From Claveliimonas sp034178805 (GTDB taxonomy: Bacteria > Bacillota > Clostridia > Lachnospirales > Lachnospiraceae): a DNA stretch of 64,000 nt. Shown piece after piece: positions 8,624 through 16,313 of the stretch (within the stretch, counting starts at the first letter, position 1; each line of letters opens with the position of its first letter). The notes below the pieces were generated by a model. The model was not told where the DNA came from and did not search any database. It was given only the letters and a program-made list of their open reading frames with translations. The translations under genes were made by a program, and so were the position numbers. The stretch is from positions 54,154 through 118,153 of the forward strand of contig NZ_JBNPMZ010000009.1 in the NCBI RefSeq assembly GCF_050314255.1. Direction: 5' to 3'.

Positions 8624-9835
8624 ATGAAATACGTAATTGTACTGAGTGATGGAATGGCGGGAAGACCGCTTGAGGAACTGGGTGGGAAGACCACACTGGA
8701 GGCAGCAAAAACTCCGGTGATGGATCGACTTGCTGTAAATGCAGAGATTGGAATGGCAGCTATGGTGCCGGAGGGAATGGCTCCGGGAAGTGATACAGCC
8801 AATCTTTCTGTAATGGGATATGATCCGAAGATTTATTATACCGGACGCTCTCCGCTGGAGGCGTTGAGTATCGGTGTGGATATGGCAGCAGATGATGTGT
8901 CATTCCGGTGTAATATTGTAACTCTTTCTGAAGAAGAGGGAGCTTATGAGAATCGTACCATTATCGACCACAGTTCGGATGAGATCAGTACCGAAGATGC
9001 AGCTGTTCTTGTGGAGGCCCTGAAAGAAGGACTTGCAAGGGAAGGATATGAGTTCTATGTGGGAACCAGCTACAGACATCTTCTGATCTGGAAGCAGGGT
9101 CAGGTAGTAGAACTGACTCCTCCTCATGATATTTTAACCAGAAGGATTGGAGATTATCTTCCGAAAGATGCAGTGCTTCGTGAGATGATGGAAAAGAGCT
9201 ATGAGATTCTGGAGCATCATCCAATCAATGAGGAACGCCGTAAGAAAGGACTGAATCCGGCCAATTCCGCATGGTTCTGGGGTGCCGGAACCAGACCTGC
9301 ACTTACTTCTTTTGAAGAAAAGACCGGTAAGAAGGGTGTCATGATCTCGGCAGTGGATCTGTTAAAGGGAATTGCTGTAGGTGCAGGCATGGATAAGGTC
9401 CTGGTAGAAGGAGCCAATGGCGGTTTACATACGAATTACGAAGGCAAAGCGCAGGCAGCAGTAGATGCTTTGACAAAGGATGGATATGATTTCGCATATG
9501 TACATGTAGAGGCACCGGATGAAATGGGACATCAGGGAAGTATTACAGACAAGATCCAGGCTATTGAGAATGTAGATGGCCGGGTGCTGGGACCAATTGT
9601 TGACGGATTAGAGAAGGCCGGCGAGGAATATCGAATTCTGGTACTCCCGGATCATCCGACTCCGATCTGCGTCAGAACTCACACAGGAGAGCCGATTCCT
9701 TATCTGCTTTATGACAGCAGAAAGGCAGTGGCAGGAATTACAGAATATAATGAAAAAGAAGCAGCAAAGAGTGAGGAACGTTGGCCGGATGGCTATCGGC
9801 TGATCGAACATCTGCTGGAGGAGGAGACATGTTAA
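8624..9835 (+). CDS. predicted homoserine kinase, cofactor-independent phosphoglycerate mutase family
   Basis: The 403-residue protein belongs to the archaeal-type phosphoglycerate mutase branch (ApgM-like) of the alkaline phosphatase superfamily. It shows the metal-site start VLSDGMAGRP, the family motif DTANLSVMGYDP (about residues 58-69), VDLLKGIAVGAG (about 245-256), a HVEAPDEMGHQG metal-binding segment and a final LPDHPTP metal motif. Within this branch a subfamily has long been proposed to act as an alternative homoserine kinase because it replaces thrB between hom and threonine or lysine genes. Here it sits between hom and lysC, overlapping lysC by seven bases, and no GHMP-type thrB is nearby, which favours that role. 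A plain phosphoglycerate mutase role remains possible from sequence alone. Confidence 0.8.
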   Translation: MKYVIVLSDGMAGRPLEELGGKTTLEAAKTPVMDRLAVNAEIGMAAMVPEGMAPGSDTANLSVMGYDPKIYYTGRSPLEALSIGVDMAADDVSFRCNIVTLSEEEGAYENRTIIDHSSDEISTEDAAVLVEALKEGLAREGYEFYVGTSYRHLLIWKQGQVVELTPPHDILTRRIGDYLPKDAVLREMMEKSYEILEHHPINEERRKKGLNPANSAWFWGAGTRPALTSFEEKTGKKGVMISAVDLLKGIAVGAGMDKVLVEGANGGLHTNYEGKAQAAVDALTKDGYDFAYVHVEAPDEMGHQGSITDKIQAIENVDGRVLGPIVDGLEKAGEEYRILVLPDHPTPICVRTHTGEPIPYLLYDSRKAVAGITEYNEKEAAKSEERWPDGYRLIEHLLEEETC

Positions 9836-11037
9836 TTGTAAAGAAATTCGGCGGAAGCTCAGTGGCTGATAAAGAACGTATTTTTAATGTAGCGAATCGT
9901 TGTGTGGAGGATTACAGAGCAGGGCACGATGTTGTAGTCGTGCTTTCTGCAATGGGAGACACAACGGATGATTTGATTGAACTGGCTCACAGTATTAACC
10001 CGGAACCAAAGAAGAGAGAACTGGATATGCTACTGACCACGGGAGAGCAGGTATCCGTAGCCCTTATGGCTATGGCTATGCAGTCTATGGATGTGCCCGC
10101 AGTGTCACTGAATGCATTTCAGGTACAGATGCATTCTACATCCAGATATGGAAATGCAAGATTCAAGAGAATTGATACAGATCGTATCCAACATGAGCTG
10201 GATTCCAGAAAAATTGTAATTGTTACGGGATTCCAGGGCGTGAATAAATATGATGATATTACCACTCTGGGACGTGGAGGTTCTGACACTACGGCAGTGG
10301 CGCTGGCAGCAGTGCTCCATGCAGACAAATGTGAGATTTATACAGATGTAGACGGTGTATATACCGCAGATCCGCGCGTAGTTAAGAATGCGATGAAACT
10401 GGATGAGGTCACATACGATGAGATGCTGGAGCTGGCAACTCTGGGTGCCAAGGTGCTGCATAATCGTTCGGTGGAGATGGCTAAGAAATATGGGGTTGAG
10501 CTGGTGGTAAGATCCAGTCTGAACCGTTCAGAAGGTACAATAATCAAGGAGAAGGTAAAGATGGAAAAAATGTTGATCACAGGCGTTGCTGCCGATAAGA
10601 ATACTGCAAGAATCTCTGTTATCGGAGTAGAAGATAAACCGGGAACAGCTTTCAAGATTTTCAATACGCTTGCAAGAAATAATATCAATGTAGACATTAT
10701 CCTGCAGTCAGTAGGACGTGAGGGAACCAAGGACATCTCCTTTACAGTATCTCAGGACGACTTGAAGGATGCACTGGCAGTTCTGGAGGAACATAAAGAA
10801 GCACTCACAATTCAGGAAATTACATTCAATGATCATGTTGCAAAGCTTTCCGTAGTAGGAGCCGGCATGATGAGTAACCCTGGTGTGGCTGCAAAGATGT
10901 TTGAGTCTCTCTTTAATTCCAGAGTAAATATTAACATGATTTCCACATCCGAGATCAGAATCACCGTTCTGGTCGATGAGAAAGATATTGATAAAGCGGT
11001 AAATGCAGTACATGATGGGTTTGCATTAACGGAATAG
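9829..11037 (+). CDS. lysC: aspartate kinase
   Basis: This enzyme phosphorylates aspartate in the first step of the lysine, threonine and methionine pathways. The 402-residue product begins with the KKFGGSSV kinase motif, has the TTGEQVSVALMA and GRGGSDTTAVALAA nucleotide/aspartate-binding segments (about residues 65-76 and 158-171), and ends in two ACT domains (from about residue 265) that usually bind feedback inhibitors. I chose ATG 9829, which overlaps the end of the preceding gene and has a GGAGGAGG site, over upstream in-frame starts. It is the last gene of the hom group, and a strong terminator follows. No lysine riboswitch was seen, but the gene is internal to an operon. Confidence 0.94.
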   Translation: MLIVKKFGGSSVADKERIFNVANRCVEDYRAGHDVVVVLSAMGDTTDDLIELAHSINPEPKKRELDMLLTTGEQVSVALMAMAMQSMDVPAVSLNAFQVQMHSTSRYGNARFKRIDTDRIQHELDSRKIVIVTGFQGVNKYDDITTLGRGGSDTTAVALAAVLHADKCEIYTDVDGVYTADPRVVKNAMKLDEVTYDEMLELATLGAKVLHNRSVEMAKKYGVELVVRSSLNRSEGTIIKEKVKMEKMLITGVAADKNTARISVIGVEDKPGTAFKIFNTLARNNINVDIILQSVGREGTKDISFTVSQDDLKDALAVLEEHKEALTIQEITFNDHVAKLSVVGAGMMSNPGVAAKMFESLFNSRVNINMISTSEIRITVLVDEKDIDKAVNAVHDGFALTE

Positions 11038-11045
11038 AAGATAAC

Positions 11046-11088
11046 AAAAGAGAAGAATCCCGGATGTGTGGATATCTTCTCTTTTTTT
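11046..11088 (+). terminator. intrinsic terminator after lysC
   Basis: AAAAGAGAAGA (11046-11056) pairs with TCTTCTCTTTT (11075-11085) and is followed by a run of T to 11088. The A-tract on the 5' side means it may also end the convergent XRE gene read from the other strand. Confidence 0.85.
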
Positions 11089-11094
11089 GAATTA

Positions 11095-11478
11095 TTAAGT
11101 ATTCGCTTTTATAAAACCATTGAGAATACACCTGTTATCCTCAGATAGAGAGCGGTAGCCTGAAATCAACTTTGTTTCGGCTTCTGTCAAATAGAGTGTA
11201 TTGCTGGTCTGTGTATCGATTGCCATGTAGTAGGGTTCGGAAGTTTCTTTAATCAATTGGGAAGGAGAAGCAAGGTTTTCATTTACCAGTTTATCCAACG
11301 ATACATGAAAAATGCCGGATAACCGTATCAGAGAATCAAGATCCGGGGTGCGCTTGCTGTTCTCATAATTTGAATAAGCCTGTCTGGAAATGTTAAGAGC
11401 GGCGCTTAAATCATCCTGAGTCATATTATTCAGTTTTCTTAAGTAGCGCAGATTATTCGCAAGCTGTATATTCGGCAT
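11095..11478 (-). CDS. XRE-family transcriptional regulator
   Basis: A 127-residue cytosolic DNA-binding protein. The N-terminal lambda-repressor-like helix-turn-helix covers about residues 5-60 (NLRYLRKLNNMTQDDLSAAL, then ISRQAYSNYENSKRTPDLDSL). The C-terminal half is a short helical tail containing LTEAETKLISGYRSLS, a pattern common in small Clostridial XRE regulators. I prefer the ATG ending at 11478 because GGAGG lies seven bases before it; the ATG at 11484 would be only one base away. It is convergent with lysC and lies downstream of the CYTH gene on the same strand. Inverted repeats in its upstream region (11565-11585) could be its own operator. Target genes are unknown. Confidence 0.85.
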   Translation of the reverse strand: MPNIQLANNLRYLRKLNNMTQDDLSAALNISRQAYSNYENSKRTPDLDSLIRLSGIFHVSLDKLVNENLASPSQLIKETSEPYYMAIDTQTSNTLYLTEAETKLISGYRSLSEDNRCILNGFIKANT

Positions 11479-11564
11479 TGCCATACCTCCATTCCTTTTG
11501 AACTCAGTATAACAATTTACCGATTAAATGGATAATTATGCAACAAAACATAGCAATATTATAA

Positions 11565-11585
11565 ATAGCAACAAATAGTTGCTAT
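11565..11585. promoter_or_regulatory. inverted repeat upstream of the XRE gene
   Basis: ATAGCAAC (11565-11572) and GTTGCTAT (11578-11585) are exact reverse complements with a five-base spacer; another TAGCAA copy lies just beside it (11551-11556). It could be an XRE operator or the terminator of the CYTH gene, whose stop codon is two bases away. Confidence 0.45.
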
Positions 11586-11586
11586 G

Positions 11587-12030
11587 CTACATTTTGCTCA
11601 ATGTACTGTTGTGATATTCAGTGGAAAATGTCACATCCTCCCCGAACCATTCCGGGGGAACGAATGCGAGAGCAGTCTCTTCATCCGGGAATTCTACTTC
11701 TGCCAGCATCAGCGGCTCCAGATCCCCATGGAAAATGTCCAGTTCTATATTCAATGTGTCAGTCAGGGGTATTACATGACGGGTCTTGCTGATGAGTCTT
11801 CCGTCAACCTTTGTCTTCAGGTGCTCATATGCCTTTTCATTCAGGGGAAGGTTATACTCTTCCCGAACCATCAGCCCTTTGGATTTGTAGGTCAGGATAT
11901 AATCATCGTTGTCACGGCGGATGCGTACCACCGGGTCTGTATTCAGATAACCCTGCTCCATGATGTGGGTTGACGTTATGTTCAGGTTGCCCGGCAGGGA
12001 AGAAATCAGGAATTTACGCTCGATTTCCAT
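11587..12030 (-). CDS. CYTH domain phosphohydrolase-like protein
   Basis: The 147-residue protein begins with MEIERKF, the ExExK signature (E2, E4, K6) of the CYTH superfamily, which includes class IV adenylate cyclases, thiamine triphosphatases and inorganic triphosphatases. Further charged tunnel residues appear as VRIRR (about residues 34-38), YKSKG (about 48-52) and ELDIF / AEVEF strands. Small Firmicute members of this type are usually tripolyphosphatase-like, but the substrate cannot be read from sequence. The ATG has an AGGAG site (ctcct at 12039-12043). It is divergent from the DJ-1-like gene across a 90-base spacer. Confidence 0.85.
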   Translation of the reverse strand: MEIERKFLISSLPGNLNITSTHIMEQGYLNTDPVVRIRRDNDDYILTYKSKGLMVREEYNLPLNEKAYEHLKTKVDGRLISKTRHVIPLTDTLNIELDIFHGDLEPLMLAEVEFPDEETALAFVPPEWFGEDVTFSTEYHNSTLSKM

Positions 12031-12049
12031 GGTTTAGTCTCCTTTCAGA

Positions 12050-12078
12050 TTGCATTTTCATAAGTTGTTTGTTACTAT
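12050..12078 (+). promoter_or_regulatory. putative sigma-A promoter for the DJ-1/PfpI gene
   Basis: TTGCAT (12050-12055) and TACTAT (12073-12078) are 17 bases apart in the divergent spacer between the CYTH gene and the DJ-1-like gene. Confidence 0.45.
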
Positions 12079-12120
12079 TGATTATAGCATGGTTTTGAGA
12101 TGATTTTAAGGAGGAAGAAC

Positions 12121-12678
12121 ATGAAAAAAGTAGCAGTTTTACTTGCAGATGGTTTTGAAGAAATAGAAGCGTTAACAGTAGTGGATATTTTACGGCGTGA
12201 CAGAGTATATGTGGATACCGTATCTATTACAGAGGATTATATAGTACATGGAGCACACGGAATCAATGTGCAGACCGAAGACCTGTTTGAGGAAGTGAAC
12301 TTTGCAGAATTTGACATGGTAGTGCTTCCGGGGGGACTGCCGGGAACGACTCATCTGAATGAGCATGAAGGGGTTCGCAGGGTTGTAAAAGATTTTGCTG
12401 ATAATGGAAAATTTGTGGGAGCCATCTGTGCAGCTCCGAGTATTCTCGGAGGAATGGGACTTCTGAAAGGAAAGAGAGCTGCCTGCTATCCGACGGTAGA
12501 GGATAAGCTTCTCGGGGCTGTGATCATGAAGATGCCGGTAGTTCGTGATGGCAACATTATTACAGGCAGAGGTATGGGCACTGCTATTGAATTTGCCCTG
12601 AAGCTGACAGAAGTACTGATGGGGCGTGAAGATGCGGAAGAAATTGCTGATTCTATCCTTTTTACCGGGAAAATATAA
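12121..12678 (+). CDS. DJ-1/PfpI family protein (YajL/ThiJ type)
   Basis: A 185-residue cytosolic protein of the DJ-1/ThiJ/PfpI superfamily. It starts with KKVAVLLADGFEEIEALTVVDILRR, with the conserved Glu in FEEIE, and has the nucleophile-elbow cysteine in GAICAAPSIL (about residue 105). DJ-1 proteins of this subgroup are reported as glyoxalase/deglycase-like enzymes or redox chaperones; older records call them thiazole monophosphate biosynthesis proteins, which is not supported here. ATG 12121 is preceded by AAGGAGG at a good distance, so the upstream in-frame start is not needed. It has its own putative promoter and lies just before tig, which has a separate -10 box. Confidence 0.88.
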   Translation: MKKVAVLLADGFEEIEALTVVDILRRDRVYVDTVSITEDYIVHGAHGINVQTEDLFEEVNFAEFDMVVLPGGLPGTTHLNEHEGVRRVVKDFADNGKFVGAICAAPSILGGMGLLKGKRAACYPTVEDKLLGAVIMKMPVVRDGNIITGRGMGTAIEFALKLTEVLMGREDAEEIADSILFTGKI

Positions 12679-12706
12679 TTCATATCTAGCCAACAGCAAA
12701 GATTTA

Positions 12707-12715
12707 TGATATAAT
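12707..12715 (+). promoter_or_regulatory. extended -10 promoter element for tig
   Basis: TGATATAAT (12707-12715) is a consensus TATAAT with the TGn extension, 75 bases before the tig start. No convincing -35 box is seen, as is common for extended -10 promoters. Confidence 0.5.
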
Positions 12716-12790
12716 CATCTAATGAGTGTATGTAGAATGCTTGCCGTTTATGCTACCGGAAGGCAAGATAGAAATAGGAGGAAATGAAGA

Positions 12791-14077
12791 ATGAGTTTAC
12801 AGGTAGAAAAGTTAGAGAAAAACATGGCGAAACTTACGATTGAAGTTTCCGCAGATGATTTAGAAAAAGCACTCCAGAGTGCGTACAACAAACAGAAGTC
12901 CAAAATCAACATCCCGGGATTCCGTAAAGGAAAAGTTCCGCGTCAGATGATCGAGAAGATGTACGGACCGGAGATCTTTTATGATGATGCAGCAAATGCT
13001 CTGATTCCGAAGGCATATGCAGATGCATACGATGAGTGTGAACTGGATATTGTATCACAGCCGAAGATCGATGTTGTACAGATCGAGAAGGGCAAACCGT
13101 TCATCTTTACAGCAGAAGTTGCAACAAAGCCGGAAGTAACACTGGGAGAATACAAAGGATTGAAGGTTGACAAAGTATCTAACCGTGTAACTCAGAAGGA
13201 AGTAGATGCTAAGATCCAGGAAGAAGCTGAGAAGAATGCAAGAACTATCGTTGTTGAGGACCGTGCGGTACAGGATGGCGATGAGGTTGTTCTTGATTTC
13301 GAAGGATTTGTTGACGGAGTTGCATTCGAGGGTGGAAAAGGCGAGAATTATCCGCTTACAATCGGTTCCGGTTCCTTTATTCCGGGATTTGAGGAGCAGT
13401 TAGTCGGCGCTGAATCCGGAAAAGAAGTAGAAGTGAATGTAACATTCCCGGAAGATTACCATGCAGAAGATCTGAAGGGAAAACCGGCTGTATTTAAGTG
13501 TACTGTACATGAGATCAAGGCAAAAGAACTGCCGGAGATCGATGACGAGTTTGCAGCAGAGGTATCTGAGTTTGATACACTGGAAGAGTATAAAGCTGAT
13601 GTAAAGGCTAAGATCAAAGCACAGAAAGAAGCAGACGGTAAGGCTAAGAAGGAAGATCAGGCTGTAGAGCAGGCAGTTGCTAATGCAACTATGGAGATTC
13701 CGGATGCTATGCTTGATACACAGGTTCGTCAGATGGCAGATGATTTTGCACAGAGAATGATGCAGCAGGGACTGACTATGGAGCAGTATTTCCAGTTTAC
13801 AGGACTTACAGCTGAGAAAATGATGGAAGACTTACGTCCGCAGGCTCTGAAGCGCATCCAGACACGTCTTGTACTGGAAGCAATTGCTAAGGCTGAGAAT
13901 ATTGAAATCAGCGATGAGAAGCTGGATGAAGAGATCGCTAAGATGGCAGAAGCTTATAAGATGGAAGCAGATAAGCTGAAAGAATTCATGGGCGAAGCTG
14001 AAAAGAAACAGATGAAAGAAGATATGGCAGTTCAGGAAGCAGTAACATTCCTGGTAGAGAATGCTGAAGAACAGTAG
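12791..14077 (+). CDS. tig: trigger factor
   Basis: Trigger factor is the ribosome-bound folding chaperone and prolyl isomerase that meets nascent chains. The 428-residue length is normal. The N-terminal ribosome-binding signature GFRKGKVPR (about residues 43-51) is present, the FKBP-like PPIase domain spans about 150-245 (with DFEGFVDG and the FIPGFEEQL motif), and the Lys/Glu-rich helical C-terminal arms make up the rest. ATG 12791 has an AGGAGG site. It opens the tig-clpP-clpX-lon block, a conserved order that couples folding and proteolysis genes. Confidence 0.96.
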   Translation: MSLQVEKLEKNMAKLTIEVSADDLEKALQSAYNKQKSKINIPGFRKGKVPRQMIEKMYGPEIFYDDAANALIPKAYADAYDECELDIVSQPKIDVVQIEKGKPFIFTAEVATKPEVTLGEYKGLKVDKVSNRVTQKEVDAKIQEEAEKNARTIVVEDRAVQDGDEVVLDFEGFVDGVAFEGGKGENYPLTIGSGSFIPGFEEQLVGAESGKEVEVNVTFPEDYHAEDLKGKPAVFKCTVHEIKAKELPEIDDEFAAEVSEFDTLEEYKADVKAKIKAQKEADGKAKKEDQAVEQAVANATMEIPDAMLDTQVRQMADDFAQRMMQQGLTMEQYFQFTGLTAEKMMEDLRPQALKRIQTRLVLEAIAKAENIEISDEKLDEEIAKMAEAYKMEADKLKEFMGEAEKKQMKEDMAVQEAVTFLVENAEEQ

Positions 14078-14120
14078 GATCAGAGACCAATTGCAGCAAA
14101 GTGAACAGGAGGCGTGTAAT

Positions 14121-14705
14121 ATGAGTTTAGTACCATATGTCGTTGAACAGACCAGTCGTGGAGAGCGCTCCTACGACATTTATTCAAGATTATTGAAGGA
14201 CAGAATTATTTTCCTTGGTGAGGAAGTGACAGATGTTGCTGCCAATATTATTGTTGCACAGCTTCTTTTTCTGGAAGCAGAGGATCCGGAAAAGGATATC
14301 CATCTGTACATTAACAGTCCGGGAGGTTCTGTAACAGCAGGACTTGCAATTTATGATACCATGCAGTATATCAAATGCGATGTAGCTACCTATTGTATGG
14401 GTATGGCAGCGAGCATGGGCTCATTCCTTTTGTCAGGAGGAGCAAAAGGTAAACGGTTTGCAATGCCGAATTCAGAGATTATGATTCATCAGCCGTCCGG
14501 CGGTGCACAGGGACAGGCAACTGAGATTCAGATCGCAGCAGAGCATATCCTGAAGATTCGTCAGAGACTGAACCAGATTCTGGCAGAAAACACAGGACAG
14601 CCTCTGGAAGTAATCCAGCGTGATACAGAAAGAGATAATTTTATGTCTGCAGAAGAGGCAAAGGCTTATGGCCTGGTTGATGAGGTGATTAAAAACCGTA
14701 AATAA
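14121..14705 (+). CDS. clpP: ATP-dependent Clp protease proteolytic subunit
   Basis: ClpP forms the double-ring serine protease chamber used by ClpX and other unfoldases. The 194-residue product has the full triad: Ser98 in GMAASMGS, His123 in IMIHQPSGG and Asp172 in ERDNFMSA. The N-terminus SLVPYVVEQTSRGERSYDIYSRLL is typical of unprocessed Firmicute ClpP. I chose ATG 14121, with AGGAGG eleven bases before, over a longer in-frame reading that would overlap tig. It lies 43 bases after tig and is followed by a hairpin and then clpX. Confidence 0.96.
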   Translation: MSLVPYVVEQTSRGERSYDIYSRLLKDRIIFLGEEVTDVAANIIVAQLLFLEAEDPEKDIHLYINSPGGSVTAGLAIYDTMQYIKCDVATYCMGMAASMGSFLLSGGAKGKRFAMPNSEIMIHQPSGGAQGQATEIQIAAEHILKIRQRLNQILAENTGQPLEVIQRDTERDNFMSAEEAKAYGLVDEVIKNRK

Positions 14706-14711
14706 AGCAGG

Positions 14712-14752
14712 GGGCGGGTAGGTAAAAAACTTGTTTTGCTTATCTGCCCTTT
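14712..14752 (+). terminator. terminator-like hairpin between clpP and clpX
   Basis: GGGCGGGTAGGTAAA (14712-14726) can pair over all 15 positions, with four G-U wobbles, with TTTGCTTATCTGCCC (14735-14749), followed by a short T run. It would partly uncouple clpX from tig-clpP; the putative clpX promoter overlaps its 3' arm. Confidence 0.6.
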
Positions 14753-14763
14753 GTGTCTATAAT
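14736..14763 (+). promoter_or_regulatory. putative sigma-A promoter for clpX
   Basis: TTGCTT (14736-14741) and a perfect TATAAT (14758-14763) are separated by 16 bases, 49 bases before the clpX start. Confidence 0.55.
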
Positions 14764-14811
14764 AAAAAATTCGTAACTGTTCCTTCAGAATAATATGAGA
14801 GGTGGAAATAA

Positions 14812-16071
14812 ATGGCGGGAAGAAATGACGATCATATCAGATGCTCTTTTTGTAAGAAGCCCCAGAGTCAGGTGAGAAAGCTGATCGCTGGTCCGGACGG
14901 AGTCTTTATCTGTGATGAGTGTGTGGACGTATGCGCGGAGATTATCGAGGAAGAATTAGAATATGAACGCAATAGAAATGCGAATCCTTTCGATGATATT
15001 AATCTTTTAAAACCGGAAGAAATAAAAGCATTTCTCGATGAATATGTAATCGGTCAGGAAGAAGCAAAAAAAGTACTGTCCGTTGCTGTGTACAATCACT
15101 ATAAACGTATTATGGCGCAGCGTAATCTGGGAGTGGAGCTTAGTAAGAGCAATATTCTGATGCTGGGCCCGACCGGATGCGGCAAGACCCTTCTGGCACA
15201 GTCACTGGCAAAAGTTCTGAATGTTCCGTTTGCGATTGCAGATGCCACGGCTCTGACAGAGGCCGGATATGTGGGCGAGGACGTAGAGAACATCCTTCTA
15301 AAGATTATCCAGGCGGCAGATGGTGACATTGACCGTGCGGAGTATGGAATTATTTATATTGATGAGATTGATAAGATTACAAGAAAATCGGAGAATCCGT
15401 CTATTACAAGGGATGTCTCCGGCGAGGGCGTACAGCAGGCGCTTTTGAAAATCATAGAGGGGACAATTGCCAATGTACCTCCTCAGGGAGGAAGAAAGCA
15501 CCCGCATCAGGAACTGATCCAAATTGATACTACCAATATTCTTTTTATCTGCGGTGGTGCTTTTGAAGGACTCGATAAGATTATTGAGACCAGAATTGAT
15601 AAGAAATCTATCGGATTTAATGTGGAGATTGCGCAGAACCATGAAGATAATATCGATCGTCTTCTGAAACAGGTGCTTCCACAGGATCTGGTAAAATTCG
15701 GACTGATTCCGGAGCTTGTAGGACGTGTTCCGGTAACCGTGTCTCTTGAGATGCTGGATAAAGAAGCCCTGATCAGGATTCTGACAGAGCCGAAGAATGC
15801 GATTGTAAAGCAGTATCAGAAGATGCTGGAATTAGATGGTGTAAAACTGACATTTGATAAAAATGCACTGGAGGCTATCGCAGAGACAACGCTTAAGAGA
15901 CGTACCGGTGCTAGAGGACTCCGTGCGATTATAGAAAATATTATGATGGACACAATGTATCATGCCCCGTCGGATGAGACTTTAACGAGCTGCCGCATCA
16001 CCAGAGATGTTGTGGAAGGCAGAAACAATCCAGTTTATGAGCATGATGACCTCAGGACGGAGAGTGCATAA
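14812..16071 (+). CDS. clpX: ATP-dependent Clp protease unfoldase ClpX
   Basis: ClpX is the AAA+ unfoldase that feeds substrates to ClpP. The 419-residue protein has the N-terminal C4 zinc-binding domain (CSFCKK, then CDECVDVC, residues about 12-46), Walker A GPTGCGKT (about 119-126), Walker B IIYIDEIDKI (about 179-188) and the IGF loop in KKSIGFN that docks on ClpP (about 263-269), so it is fit to pair with the upstream clpP. The sensor-2 GARGLR is near residue 368. Length is normal. A short ribosome site (agaggtgg) precedes ATG 14812. A 240-base hairpin-rich gap separates it from lon. Confidence 0.96.
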   Translation: MAGRNDDHIRCSFCKKPQSQVRKLIAGPDGVFICDECVDVCAEIIEEELEYERNRNANPFDDINLLKPEEIKAFLDEYVIGQEEAKKVLSVAVYNHYKRIMAQRNLGVELSKSNILMLGPTGCGKTLLAQSLAKVLNVPFAIADATALTEAGYVGEDVENILLKIIQAADGDIDRAEYGIIYIDEIDKITRKSENPSITRDVSGEGVQQALLKIIEGTIANVPPQGGRKHPHQELIQIDTTNILFICGGAFEGLDKIIETRIDKKSIGFNVEIAQNHEDNIDRLLKQVLPQDLVKFGLIPELVGRVPVTVSLEMLDKEALIRILTEPKNAIVKQYQKMLELDGVKLTFDKNALEAIAETTLKRRTGARGLRAIIENIMMDTMYHAPSDETLTSCRITRDVVEGRNNPVYEHDDLRTESA

Positions 16072-16076
16072 TCGTT

Positions 16077-16290
16077 GGGGCGGGCACGCAGTAAAAGTGT
16101 GCCCGCCCCGATTGTATACCAGATGAGGGATGACTCCCGCCTCTGTAGGCGGTGTGCAGCAATTATGTATCAGTGGCGGGTTTCAATCCCCCATCTGATA
16201 TACGCTCCGCGAGGATGCGCAGGAATTCGGATTGGAAATATGTCTGCTATGCAGACCCGAATTCCGCGCCAAGACTCGCGAGCGAGTCTT
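16077..16290 (+). repeat. cluster of four strong hairpins between clpX and lon
   Basis: This 242-base gap holds consecutive stem-loops. Hairpin 1: GGGGCGGGCAC (16077-16087) with GTGCCCGCCCC (16099-16109), perfect 11 bp, no T-tract. Hairpin 2: a long outer stem 16114-16131 with 16186-16203 (16 of 18 pair), enclosing CCGCCT/AGGCGG (16137-16142/16147-16152). Hairpin 3: GCGCAGGAATTCGG (16217-16230) with CCGAATTCCGCGC (16257-16269) with one bulge, enclosing GTCTGC/GCAGAC (16242-16256). Hairpin 4: AAGACTCGC (16271-16279) with GCGAGTCTT (16282-16290). It is much richer in GC than its surroundings. It could be a REP/MITE-like repeat, a leader RNA controlling lon, or a compound terminator. No known RNA family was recognised. 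Confidence 0.7.
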
Positions 16291-16313
16291 GAATAAATGG
16301 AGGATTTTAACAG

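Noticed and set aside
11584..11973. 129-codon + strand frame opposite the CYTH gene
   Set aside because: The - strand frame has the ExExK signature, a ribosome site and a normal length; this one has nothing.
12121..12678. Thiazole monophosphate biosynthesis enzyme (ThiJ name)
   Set aside because: This is a historical name for DJ-1-type proteins; no thiamine genes are nearby.
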